Origin: UASB124 sp041662445
GTDB lineage: Bacteria > Babelota > Babeliae > Babelales > RVW-14
Reading direction: 5' to 3'
DNA length: 64,000 bases
NCBI GenBank assembly: GCA_041662445.1
Contig: JBAZSL010000006.1
Span: 1-64,000, forward strand
Position 1 is the first letter of the stretch; each line of letters begins with the position of its first letter. The translations under genes were made by a program, and so were the position numbers. Positions 41,416-50,126 of this stretch are shown piece after piece. The notes under the pieces are model-generated. The model was not told where the DNA came from and did no database searches. It saw only the letters and a list, made by a program, of their open reading frames with translations.

Positions 41416-42279
41416 CTACTCAACGGTAAGCTTTCTTCTTGTTTTTCCCTTGGTTAGAACAACTGATGTTTTGTCTATTGATGCTAAGCGATATCCGTGA
41501 AATATATCACCTAGCGCCACGATCTCTCTGAGCCCACCGCATGACATAAGCGCAGAGGCCGTGCCGGTTTCTCCTGCGCTCACAATACCTTCAAGTACAA
41601 CAGCTTGTTGAGCCGATAGCGTTTTCTGGCTGCTCATAACAAAAGGATTGCGCAGGTTGGCATATAGCGGCACTACTGACGCCTTACTATCAATAAGAGG
41701 CGCCCGTTGTAGATCATTTCCATGCACAACGGCTACACGTAAGGTGATAGCCATACGAATTTTTTGTTTTTTTGATGCATGTAGAACCATTGATTCACAA
41801 CAGAGACAGGTAGGAATTTGGTGTACGTGATGTAATAAAGTAAGAATGCTGCCAAATTCACCCTTGCCCTCTATGGCCAAACAATATTCGGTAAAAAATT
41901 CTTGCGTCGTAGACGATTCCTGCTTAATCCCTCGGCATACAACACCGGATTGTCGCATACACCACAAAACAGCCTCAATTATTTCTTGCAATGATGTTTG
42001 GACAAAAGAGTTTTTGGCAAGTTCCCCGCGGAGCTCATTGCGCAACTGCACAAGATTGTCATAGGTGGCAGCAGTTTTTTGTAACTGTTCATTTTGTTGT
42101 GCCAAAACAACTGATTCGCGCTCTTTGAGCGCTAAATGGCGACGAACGGGCATGTAATATAGGCAGAACCAGATGAGAGCGGAAAGAAGTGGTATGAGAA
42201 GCGTGAAGAATAGTTTATAGCGCTGAGGCATTTTTTTAAAAGTGTTCGTGACACCAGACTCATGCAACCAAAATGGCAT
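41416..42279 (-). CDS. PilO-PilP-like fusion, type IV pilus alignment protein
   Basis: 287 residues. ATG 42279 was chosen because AGGGGGGAGGAG lies about ten bases upstream; the first ATG of the frame (42324) has none. A membrane helix at about 20-40 (YKLFFTLLIPLLSALIWFCLYY), a coiled coil (about 45-90), and a ferredoxin-like PilO part (about 95-180). The C-terminal part (about 195-287) has RNPF, LEGIVSAGETGTASAL, VALGDIFHGYRLASIDKTSVVLTKGKTRRKLTV, the layout of PilP/GspC-type domains. The two are normally separate proteins; no pilM or pilN is adjacent. Confidence 0.7.
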   Translation of the reverse strand: MPFWLHESGVTNTFKKMPQRYKLFFTLLIPLLSALIWFCLYYMPVRRHLALKERESVVLAQQNEQLQKTAATYDNLVQLRNELRGELAKNSFVQTSLQEIIEAVLWCMRQSGVVCRGIKQESSTTQEFFTEYCLAIEGKGEFGSILTLLHHVHQIPTCLCCESMVLHASKKQKIRMAITLRVAVVHGNDLQRAPLIDSKASVVPLYANLRNPFVMSSQKTLSAQQAVVLEGIVSAGETGTASALMSCGGLREIVALGDIFHGYRLASIDKTSVVLTKGKTRRKLTVE

Positions 42280-42415
42280 GGTCTCCGACTCCTCCCCCCT
42301 GCGATCAAGAATTTCAGAAAACATAAACGACCATCACTGTAATACGATGATGTGTGCAGAGTAAAGAGATTAGAGAATTAGGAGAAAGTTCTTTTGAAAC
42401 CATGGAATCAAAAGA

Positions 42416-44137
42416 TTAGACAACTTCAATTTCAAGCGGCTCTTCGGCATAGGCAACAGTCAAAACTTCTTCAATGGTTGTAGTGCCTGCCTTGATTTGA
42501 CGAATGCCATCAGCGCTTAATAACTTCATGCCTTGTTCGATCGCCTTGCGTCTGATCACCGTTGCATCGGCACGTTGTACAATAAGTTTTGAAATGCGTT
42601 CATCAATTTCCATGATTTCAAAAATAGCCAATCGGCCTCTATAGCCCATTTTAAGGCAGTCATCACAGCCTTTGGCGCGATAAAAGATGATTTTTGCGGC
42701 TTCTTCGACAGTCAGTCCAAGACGTTTAATCATTTCAGCATCGGGAGTGTATTTTTCTTTGCAGGAATCGCAAAGCTTGCGGACCAAACGTTGAGAAATA
42801 ACACAAATCAACGATGACGCAATTAGGTATGACTCAACGCCCATATCGAGTAAACGTGTCACTGTTGTCGGTGCGCTACTTGTGTGAATGGTGCTGAGTA
42901 CCAAATGACCGGTGAGCGATGCCTGCGCTGCTATTTGCGCTGTTTCTGGATCACGTATTTCACCAATGAGCATAATGTCAGGGTCTTGACGTAAAAATGA
43001 ACGCAATGCTGTTGAAAAAGTTAAGCCGGCCTTTTCATTAACCTGTACTTGATTGATGCCGTGTACGGTGTATTCAACCGGATCTTCAACGGTAAGAATC
43101 GCAACATCGGGCTGGTTAAGACGGTTTAAAATAGCATAAAGCGTTGTTGTTTTACCCGAACCGGTTGGACCACTTACCAGAATAATGCCATTGGGACGCG
43201 TGATAATACGAGTCAGGACCTTATAATCTGCCTCGCTTAGATTAAGGTTTTCAATTTCAAGGATGCCTTTTGTTTTATCAAACAAACGCATCGCAACGCA
43301 CTCACCAAAACTTGTTGGCAATGTTGAAACACGAATGTCGATTGGACGGTCAGCAATTTTAATCTGAATTCTGCCGTCCTGAGGCAACCTTTTTTCAGCA
43401 ATATTAAGATTAGCCATGATTTTTATACGCGACACAATTGCGCTTTGATAGCGCTTGGGAGGCGTAACGCGCAAATACATGTTGCCATCAACGCGGAAAC
43501 GAACCCTCAGTTCACGTTCAAATGGTTCGATATGAATATCCGAAGCGCCCTCTTTTACCGCTTGAACCAAAAGATGGTTGACCAACTTAACTATCGGAGC
43601 ATCATTGGCCATTTCCATGATGTCTTTTTCTTCGATGGGTGCCGCACCAAATTCAAGCTCCTCAACCTCACCGCCCTCTTTAAGCTCCTCCATCATTTCT
43701 TTGCTCGTTTCAAGAGGATAAAAACGGTTGATGGCATCATTAATAATGTCATCGGTCGAGACGGCGTAGAGCACCTCGCCTGCCATCAGAAGAGAGAGAT
43801 CGTCCAGCGGTTGAAGATCACGCGGGTTCTGAGTGACTATGGTTTTTTGCCCCTCATACATAAGGGGAATAACGCAATGCTGACGTAAAAATTTGAGTGG
43901 AACTTTCCCCAAGAGTACGGGGTCGATCATCTGTTCGGTAATTTTTTCAACAAATGCTACACCAACTTGTTTTGCCAGGGCACGTGCGATGTCATTTTTT
44001 GTTACCAAACCACGCTCAAGCAAAACCTGCCCAATAAGTTTGCCCGTCTCCTGTTGTTCTGGGAGTACCGATGCCAATTGTTGTGGCGTCAGAACATTGA
44101 GTTCGACGAGAATATCACCGAGTTTTTTCCTGAGCAT
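42416..44137 (-). CDS. pilB: Type IV pilus assembly / type II secretion ATPase
   Basis: 573 residues, typical PilB length. It powers pilus extension from the cytoplasm. An N-terminal T2SSE_N domain (about 1-150: LGDILVELNVLTPQQLASVL, LGKVPLKFLRQHCVIPL) is followed by the ATPase with VKEGASDIHIEPFERELRVRFRVDG, Walker A GPTGSGKTTTLYAIL (about 320), TVEDPVEY (Asp box), FLRQDPDIMLIGEIRDPETAQIA (Walker B), and TGHLVLSTIHTSSAPTTVTRL (His box). A zinc site CDSC...CDDC (about 452-494) is present as in PilB/GspE. Transcribed with the pilO-pilP-like and pilQ genes. Confidence 0.95.
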   Translation of the reverse strand: MLRKKLGDILVELNVLTPQQLASVLPEQQETGKLIGQVLLERGLVTKNDIARALAKQVGVAFVEKITEQMIDPVLLGKVPLKFLRQHCVIPLMYEGQKTIVTQNPRDLQPLDDLSLLMAGEVLYAVSTDDIINDAINRFYPLETSKEMMEELKEGGEVEELEFGAAPIEEKDIMEMANDAPIVKLVNHLLVQAVKEGASDIHIEPFERELRVRFRVDGNMYLRVTPPKRYQSAIVSRIKIMANLNIAEKRLPQDGRIQIKIADRPIDIRVSTLPTSFGECVAMRLFDKTKGILEIENLNLSEADYKVLTRIITRPNGIILVSGPTGSGKTTTLYAILNRLNQPDVAILTVEDPVEYTVHGINQVQVNEKAGLTFSTALRSFLRQDPDIMLIGEIRDPETAQIAAQASLTGHLVLSTIHTSSAPTTVTRLLDMGVESYLIASSLICVISQRLVRKLCDSCKEKYTPDAEMIKRLGLTVEEAAKIIFYRAKGCDDCLKMGYRGRLAIFEIMEIDERISKLIVQRADATVIRRKAIEQGMKLLSADGIRQIKAGTTTIEEVLTVAYAEEPLEIEVV

Positions 44138-44412
44138 AAGGTGATGCTCCTTTATTGACGATGAGAACAGATTGTTCCCATGATATCAGACCGGTAGCAG
44201 CGCAGCAATATTTTTCCGAAATGCCCCAGACTGTCAAACGTCAAGCCACTTTCTATGATCTTAGGCTGCCGGTCAAAGCGGTTACGTAAGCACATCTACG
44301 CGCTCTAGCTGCTACATTTGCAACGAACTAGCGCGATTATTGCAGTATGAGAGTCTTTTTTTCTAGGATTATGCTGTAAATGATGCGTACGACCCAATAA
44401 GGAAAGAAGGCC

Positions 44413-45231
44413 ATGCAAAGAATTTGGGCTTCAAAATACTTCAAACGCTCGATCGTTGTGGCAATTATTATGATCATAATAATTCCATCGCTTGTCCTGC
44501 TTATCAAAAAAGCATCAATTGTATCATCCAGCAGCATTCAAGAATTGTTTGTTCCTCGTGTGATAACGTATGAGCTCAATTCCGTTTTTGATGCCTCCTT
44601 GCGTATATCTATTCAAAAATTTATTGAATCACGCATCAATAAAAAAAGTTTATTGGCCTTTGATAGGGCAATGTTTTATAAAGAGCTGAAGCATCATTTC
44701 CCCATTATAAAATCTATTGAATACGAATTGCGGCCGTCAGAAGTACTGCATTGTAATATTGTCGGAGTTACTCCGTTATGCCGAATTAACGAGTGCTTTA
44801 TTCTTGGCAATAAACGACGTCTCTTTCCGTGTTCATTATTTAGTGAAATTAATCAAGAAGCATTGCCAAATGTAGTTATGGATAGACGATGGCTTGGCAA
44901 AAAGATCTCACCTCATCTTTATTACGTCATACATTCCATAACTAAAGAGCAGTGGGCAAGCTACCACATAGCATATTACGCGCCCTGGAACATACAGCTC
45001 ATGCCACGCACGTCAATATGCCGATGTCGCATCATTACTGATGAACATAATCTTTTTAATCAGCAAAAATTTGGTGCGCTCAGTTCCATATTCAATGATC
45101 TTTGCAATCGCGGACTTATATCGAAGAAGATGCTTGGATCAAAAGGGGTTCCACTGGCCTTCGATTTCCGTATAAAAAATCAGGTCATCGTCCAATTTCA
45201 TGAATCGTCCAAAAGGGGGAGGGGATTATGA
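44413..45231 (+). CDS. ftsQ: FtsQ/DivIB-like division protein, divergent
   Basis: 272 residues. The ATG has GGAAAGAAGG upstream. There is a short basic N-terminus, one membrane helix (about 13-32, SIVVAIIMIIIIPSLVLLI), then a periplasmic part. The segment FPIIKSIEYELRPSEVLHCNIVGVTPLCRINECFILGNKRRLF resembles the end of the FtsQ POTRA domain and the 'P-x-A/C' link to the beta domain. Otherwise conservation is low. The call rests on this motif, the single-pass topology and its position overlapping ftsA by four bases. FtsQ links early and late divisome proteins. Confidence 0.6.
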   Translation: MQRIWASKYFKRSIVVAIIMIIIIPSLVLLIKKASIVSSSSIQELFVPRVITYELNSVFDASLRISIQKFIESRINKKSLLAFDRAMFYKELKHHFPIIKSIEYELRPSEVLHCNIVGVTPLCRINECFILGNKRRLFPCSLFSEINQEALPNVVMDRRWLGKKISPHLYYVIHSITKEQWASYHIAYYAPWNIQLMPRTSICRCRIITDEHNLFNQQKFGALSSIFNDLCNRGLISKKMLGSKGVPLAFDFRIKNQVIVQFHESSKRGRGL

Positions 45232-46484
45232 ACAAAAAAACGTCGGGAGGGTTAGTAACGGCAATTGACATAGGCACAACAAAAATCGTTGCCATTATTG
45301 CCCAAAAAAATACTCGTGGGGCTATTGATATTGTTGGTATTGGCCAACATCCATCACATGGACTTAAAAAAGGAGTCATCGTCAATATTAATTCTACAGT
45401 TGATTCGATAAAAGCTGCGGTTCATGAAGCTCAAGCCATGGCTGGTGTTACCGTCGAATCGGCATGTGTTGGTATTTCAGGCGGCCACATCAAATCGATC
45501 AATTCAACCGGTGTGGTTGCCGTAAAAGGTCGTGAGGTATCGCAATATGATATCGATCGCGTTATCGAAGCGGCTCAGGCTATTCCAATTCCCAAAGATC
45601 AATACGTACTTCACGTTCTTCCTCAATATTTTCGTGTTGACGGACAGGAATACGTTTTTGATTCGCTTGGCATGTATGGAGTCCGCCTCGAATCACAAGT
45701 ACACATTGTTACAGGGGCTGTAGCCTCGGCGCAAAATATCATTAAGTCATGTGAGCTTGCAGGCCTTCGTGTCTCAGATATTGTTCTTGAGCAGCTTGCA
45801 TCAGCCGCCGCTGTTTTGACCCCCGCTGAACAGGAGATGGGTGTTGGAATTCTTGATATTGGTGGTGGAACATCGGACTTCGCCATCTATAAGGATGCAC
45901 GTATCAGGCATTCTAAAGTCCTTCCTATCGCCGGAAACCATTTCACCAATGATCTTGCGGTTGGTTTGCATATACCTTTTGCCAAGGCAGAGGAATTGAA
46001 AAAACTTTATGGTGCTGTATCGAAAAACAATATTCGAGACCTTCAAGGAAGCTATGTCGATGTTAATCTCGGCTATGAAGGTGGCATAAAAACAATTGAG
46101 CTGGATGTGCTTTCCGATATTATTCGTTTCAGAGCTGAAGAAATCTTTGATCTTTTCCTTGATGAATTCAATCAATTCAGACTTCGTGCGCTTATGCCTA
46201 CAGGCCTTGTGCTAACCGGTGGGGGCTCACTTCTTTTCGGCATGCAGGAAATGGCGAGTGAGAAGCTTGGTATTCCGGTAAGAATGGGGCAGCCAGAAGT
46301 TCTCAACCAAGAAACACCATATATTATTCCAGATGTTCTTAAGAGTCCCGTTTACTCGACCGTTTATGGGCTCATTCTTCATGCAAGTGGCGGATGCAAT
46401 TTTGGTGATATCTCTGCGACAAGTGATGCTGTTTTTGCCCGTGTCTTGAAAAGAATGCGCTCCTGGGTCTATGATCTTTTTTAA
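45228..46484 (+). CDS. ftsA: Cell division protein FtsA
   Basis: 418 residues. Actin-like ATPase that tethers FtsZ to the membrane. TAIDIGTTKIVAIIA (phosphate 1), the SHS2/1C domain with SACVGISGGHIKSINS, VGILDIGGGTSDFAIY (phosphate 2), LTGGGSLLFGMQEMA (adenosine), and a C-terminal MRSWVYDLF that is amphipathic, as expected for the membrane-targeting helix. AAAAGGGGGAGGGG serves as the ribosome site. Starts within the ftsQ-like stop and is followed by ftsZ. Confidence 0.95.
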   Translation: MNKKTSGGLVTAIDIGTTKIVAIIAQKNTRGAIDIVGIGQHPSHGLKKGVIVNINSTVDSIKAAVHEAQAMAGVTVESACVGISGGHIKSINSTGVVAVKGREVSQYDIDRVIEAAQAIPIPKDQYVLHVLPQYFRVDGQEYVFDSLGMYGVRLESQVHIVTGAVASAQNIIKSCELAGLRVSDIVLEQLASAAAVLTPAEQEMGVGILDIGGGTSDFAIYKDARIRHSKVLPIAGNHFTNDLAVGLHIPFAKAEELKKLYGAVSKNNIRDLQGSYVDVNLGYEGGIKTIELDVLSDIIRFRAEEIFDLFLDEFNQFRLRALMPTGLVLTGGGSLLFGMQEMASEKLGIPVRMGQPEVLNQETPYIIPDVLKSPVYSTVYGLILHASGGCNFGDISATSDAVFARVLKRMRSWVYDLF

Positions 46485-46523
46485 TCTCAATGACCAATGA
46501 GTGAGGAAAATAAGGAGAATCCC

Positions 46524-47774
46524 ATGATTGAATTTGCAGTTGAGGAAGAGATAACACCAAGCACTGGTGGCATAAGCCTTAAGGTTATAGGCATTGGCGG
46601 CGCTGGCGGCAACGCCGTCAACAGTATGATTTCGGCGTGCGATCTCACTAACGTGCAATTCATTGCCGCTAACACCGATGCCCAAGCACTTAATAATTCG
46701 TCAGCACAAAATAAGATACAACTTGGTAAAAAAATAACTAAAGGGTTGGGGGCCGGATCAAACCCAGAAGTTGGACGTCAAGCAGCAGAGGAAGATCTCA
46801 ACGCCATCTTGGACTATTTGGTCAACACCGACATTTTATTTCTCACGGCAGGGTTGGGCGGAGGCACGGGATCAGGAGCACTTCCTGTAATAGCACGAGC
46901 AGCAAAAGAGTTAGGGATTTTGACCATCGCTGTTGTTAGTAAGCCATTTCTTTTTGAAGGGAAACGACGTCAGAAACACGCCGAAGACGCCTTGCAAAAT
47001 TTGGATGGAGCGGTTGATACTCTTCTTGTTGTACCCAACCAACGGCTCATTGAAATTTCAGACCCCAATATTTCAATGTTGAATGCATTTGCACTTGCCA
47101 ACGATATTTTAAAGCAGGCCATTAAGGGAATTTCGGACATCATTACCAAAGCCGGACACATTAATGTTGATCTGGCCGATGTCAGAACCATCATGACCAA
47201 CACGGGCGTAGCAATTATGGGTACAGGGCGTGCAACAGGTATAGACCGTGCACGGCAGGCTGCGGTACGTGCCATAAGTTCGCCACTCATTGAAAATGCC
47301 AGCATCAATGGAGCAAAAGGGGTCCTTGTTAACATTACCGGTGCAAATAATCTTGAATTACAGGAAATAAATCAAGCCGCCTCAATGATTTACGAGATGG
47401 TAAGTCCTGAGGCCAATATTATTTTGGGTTCGGTAATTGATGATAGTATGGGTGATGAAATAAGCATTACAGTCATTGCTACCGGGCTTGATCGAACGTA
47501 TTCTACCACCAAAACTGTGTCTGTCGTGCCTGCGGCTACTTCGATGCCTATGCCAGCACCAGAACCGCTCATACAACCTGAAGTGACTAGCCAAGCCGTT
47601 ATACAGGCAGCATCAAGCGTAGATCCGATAATTGATACTCCACAGGCTGTAGAACCTCAATCGTTAACTCCGGATGAGTCATTTGATATGGACAGCTTCG
47701 ATACGCCAACCTTTATGCGCAAAAAGGCTGCGGATCAGACTGAATCGGGTAACGAGGAGAGCCAAGAGTTATAG
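46524..47774 (+). CDS. ftsZ: Cell division protein FtsZ
   Basis: 416 residues. ATG 46524 has AAGGAG seven bases upstream; an earlier in-frame ATG (46497) has no ribosome site. Tubulin-like GTPase: VIGIGGAGGNAVNSM, GGGTGSG (112-118), NTGVAIMGTG. A Pro/Ser/Gln-rich linker follows the GTPase core (about 335-390), and a C-terminal conserved peptide is present (DTPTFMRKKA), as needed to bind FtsA. So the filament and its tether are intact although FtsQ is very divergent. It overlaps the convergent tsaC by six bases. Confidence 0.97.
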   Translation: MIEFAVEEEITPSTGGISLKVIGIGGAGGNAVNSMISACDLTNVQFIAANTDAQALNNSSAQNKIQLGKKITKGLGAGSNPEVGRQAAEEDLNAILDYLVNTDILFLTAGLGGGTGSGALPVIARAAKELGILTIAVVSKPFLFEGKRRQKHAEDALQNLDGAVDTLLVVPNQRLIEISDPNISMLNAFALANDILKQAIKGISDIITKAGHINVDLADVRTIMTNTGVAIMGTGRATGIDRARQAAVRAISSPLIENASINGAKGVLVNITGANNLELQEINQAASMIYEMVSPEANIILGSVIDDSMGDEISITVIATGLDRTYSTTKTVSVVPAATSMPMPAPEPLIQPEVTSQAVIQAASSVDPIIDTPQAVEPQSLTPDESFDMDSFDTPTFMRKKAADQTESGNEESQEL

Positions 47775-48422
47775 CACAATGCGGCTACCGCAGACGTGTT
47801 CTAATTTTTCAATTGGATAGGCTCCTGGTCGCACCAGCTTAATTTTTGATGATGTAACATCGATAATGGTTGATGGCAGCTGCGCAGGTACGTCTTGATG
47901 GTCAAGTACCACATAATCGATATTCATCAAGAGCTCAGGGCTGAGTTCTTGAGATGTTTTTGATACAGGCGCACCACTTTTGTTGGCACTTGTTGAAAAA
48001 ACTCCTTCAAAATGAGCAAGCAAATTCAAAAGGCCCGTATGACGAGGACATCGAATGGCAACTGTTCCATCTTTTGACTGAATGAAGCGCGGAAGATTTT
48101 TTTTAGCGTTAAATATAATAGTCAGCGGACCGGGCCAGCATTTTTTAGTAATACACTTCACCTCTTCGCTCAATTTTTCAACATCAACAAATGCTGAAAG
48201 CTTTTGTGGCGAACCAATCAAAATGAGATATGGTTTATCTGGCTTTGAGCCTTTAATGGTATCGATTATAGTGTGAGTTTTCTCGCTCGGGCGTGCCAAA
48301 AAGCCTAAAACTGTATCGGTAGCAGTAATGGAAACGTAATCCTCTTCGAGTGATTTTTTCATAAGATTGATCGTTAACTCGTCACGCCACCATAAAATTT
48401 TTGCATTATGGACTGCTGACAT
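47769..48422 (-). CDS. tsaC: Threonylcarbamoyl-AMP synthase (YrdC/Sua5 type)
   Basis: 217 residues, single YrdC domain. It makes threonylcarbamoyl-adenylate for t6A37 of ANN-reading tRNAs. Features: SITATDTVLGFLAR, KGSKPDKPYLILIG, CWPGPLTIIFNAKK, VAIRCPRH, VFSTSANKSGAPVSKTSQEL, PSTIIDVTSSKIKLVRPGAYP. The length fits TsaC rather than the longer Sua5. Divergent from mutY. Confidence 0.92.
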   Translation of the reverse strand: MSAVHNAKILWWRDELTINLMKKSLEEDYVSITATDTVLGFLARPSEKTHTIIDTIKGSKPDKPYLILIGSPQKLSAFVDVEKLSEEVKCITKKCWPGPLTIIFNAKKNLPRFIQSKDGTVAIRCPRHTGLLNLLAHFEGVFSTSANKSGAPVSKTSQELSPELLMNIDYVVLDHQDVPAQLPSTIIDVTSSKIKLVRPGAYPIEKLEHVCGSRIVL

Positions 48423-48444
48423 ATAAAAACCCTTCCTCTATACT
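48416..48444 (+). promoter_or_regulatory. Promoter of the mutY-like gene
   Basis: CTGACA (48416-48421), a 17-base spacer, TATACT (48439-48444), 25 bases before the ATG at 48469. The transcript leader would be very short. Confidence 0.65.
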
Positions 48445-48468
48445 TGGCAAAAAACTAAGACTTTTTCT

Positions 48469-49281
48469 ATGAATGATCTACAACAATTTCAACGCCTTAT
48501 AAAAGATTATTATGCCAATAACCAACGATGTTTTCCATGGCGGGAGCAGATAACGCCTTATTGTATTGTCGTATCAGAAATTATGTTGCAACAAACGCAA
48601 ACTGATAGGGTTGTACAAAAATTCGATACATTTGTAAAAAAGTTTCCAACTTTTAATGCGCTGGCTGCAGCATCTTTCCATGAGGTGCTTTTGCTGTGGA
48701 AAGGGCTGGGATACAATCGTCGCGCTATGGCACTTCAGAATACCGCCCGGCGGGTTGTGGAGGAGTTCCATGGCATCTTGCCAACAGAGCCGGAAATTCT
48801 TGAATCTTTTCCTGGTATTGGCCCCGCAACTGCTCGATCGATAGTAGCTTTTGCCTTTAATCAGCCAACAGTGTTTATCGAAACCAACATTCGAACCGTG
48901 TTTATTCATTTTTTCTTCAATAATCGAACCAATATCAGCGATAAAGAAATTGAACCATTAGTTGCGCAGACAGTAGACAAATCTAACCCTCGTGAATGGT
49001 ATTATGCGCTTATGGATTATGGCGTCATGCTTAAAAAATCTATTGGCAATGTCAGTCGGCTGAGCAAGCATTATCATAAGCAATCACCGTTCAAAGGTTC
49101 TGAACGACAGCTTCGTGGGCTTATTTTGCAGTATTTACTCGAATATCCTGATGGACTTGGTGAGCTTGAGCTTGTTACGCTTGTCGGTCGTGATGAGAAA
49201 TTAGTTGGGAAAGTTATAACAGACCTTCAAAATGAGTGTTTTATTAGCTATGAAAAAAATATGTGGCGTATCGGGTCCTAA
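48469..49281 (+). CDS. mutY: MutY-like adenine DNA glycosylase lacking the Fe-S cluster
   Basis: 270 residues, shorter than MutY (about 350). Helix-hairpin-helix glycosylase that in the family removes A opposite 8-oxoG. Catalytic Glu37 is present (VVSEIMLQQTQTDRV), and LLWKGLGYNRRA and the HhH LESFPGIGPATARSIVAFAF (111-130) fit MutY. Position 138, Asp in E. coli, is Glu here (FIETNIRTV). The four Cys of the 4Fe-4S loop are absent (ALMDYGVMLKKSIGN..RLSKHYHKQSPF). The 8-oxoG-reading C-terminal domain is missing; a small winged-helix-like end replaces it. It belongs to a clusterless relative of MutY; substrate specificity is uncertain. Confidence 0.82.
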   Translation: MNDLQQFQRLIKDYYANNQRCFPWREQITPYCIVVSEIMLQQTQTDRVVQKFDTFVKKFPTFNALAAASFHEVLLLWKGLGYNRRAMALQNTARRVVEEFHGILPTEPEILESFPGIGPATARSIVAFAFNQPTVFIETNIRTVFIHFFFNNRTNISDKEIEPLVAQTVDKSNPREWYYALMDYGVMLKKSIGNVSRLSKHYHKQSPFKGSERQLRGLILQYLLEYPDGLGELELVTLVGRDEKLVGKVITDLQNECFISYEKNMWRIGS

Positions 49282-49978
49282 TTGCACCATCTTCTTCGGC
49301 GACGCAACCTCGTGTCCAATTAACCGTTACACACCAGAATTTATGCCATGGGCCGACCAACTCAGACAAAATTGTGGGCTCACGCATCTTGTGTTTCAAC
49401 AGCAGGTTCACGGCGTTGATGGCTGGCATATTACGAGCGCAACGCAACTTGCGGGTCCAGTTGATTGTTTTACGCATACCGGAGATTTTTTGATAACAAA
49501 CCAGTCGCGTATTGGCATTGGCGTTTTGACTGCAGATTGCTTACCCCTGGTTTTTTGTGCGCCCTCGCACCATGTTGTCGCAATAGCGCATGCTGGTTGG
49601 CAGGGATCGGTAAAAAATATTGCATCAAAAGTACTTACTACTTTGAATGAAAACTACGGTACAAATCCTGCTGACGTACACGTATTCTTTGGCCCTGCAG
49701 CACAAAATTGTTGCTACGAAGTCACAGCAGAATTTGATGCCAATTTGAACGATTGTCCGCACAAAAAAGATGTCCTGATTATGCGAGATGGTCGGCTGTA
49801 CTTTGATAACCCAAAACTTAACGTACTTCAACTTGTCGCGTGTGGCGTGAAGCCAGAGAACATAAACATGGCGCATCATGCATGTACTATGTGCAACCAT
49901 CGTTTTCATTCATATAGACGCGCAGCGGATAAAAAGAACTATGGTACGCAGGCAACAGTTGTGTGGATTACAGCGTAA
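49250..49978 (+). CDS. pgeF: PgeF/YfiH-family purine nucleoside phosphorylase (laccase domain)
   Basis: 242 residues. The family was annotated as multicopper polyphenol oxidase and is now known to act on purine nucleosides and, in peptidoglycan quality control, in some bacteria. Zinc-site motifs: FQQQVHGVDGW, VLTADCLPLVF, IAHAGWQGSV, GPAAQNCCYEV, and the CTMCNHRFHSYRR C-terminal motif. The start is uncertain: ATG 49250 or 49232, both inside the end of mutY and neither with a good ribosome site. Confidence 0.9.
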   Translation: MKKICGVSGPNCTIFFGDATSCPINRYTPEFMPWADQLRQNCGLTHLVFQQQVHGVDGWHITSATQLAGPVDCFTHTGDFLITNQSRIGIGVLTADCLPLVFCAPSHHVVAIAHAGWQGSVKNIASKVLTTLNENYGTNPADVHVFFGPAAQNCCYEVTAEFDANLNDCPHKKDVLIMRDGRLYFDNPKLNVLQLVACGVKPENINMAHHACTMCNHRFHSYRRAADKKNYGTQATVVWITA

Positions 49979-50083
49979 AACGTAGAAAATTATGACTGCA
50001 ACTTTCTGGTATGTAGCGTCTCTCTCCGTATGACAAATGGCATGTTTTTATCCAGGAATTGGGATAACGCCTCTCGTCTAGGC

Positions 50084-50089
50084 TATACT
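50084..50089 (+). promoter_or_regulatory. -10-like TATACT before the exported RING-like array
   Basis: TATACT 43 bases before the first ATG of the array, with a possible TTGGGA 19 bases further up (outside the optimal spacing). TATACTTTTG occurs again before the 51749 gene (51702-51711), suggesting a shared element. Confidence 0.4.
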
Positions 50090-50126
50090 TTTGAGTGGGC
50101 AGGTTTAATTATAAAGGGGGGGGAGG

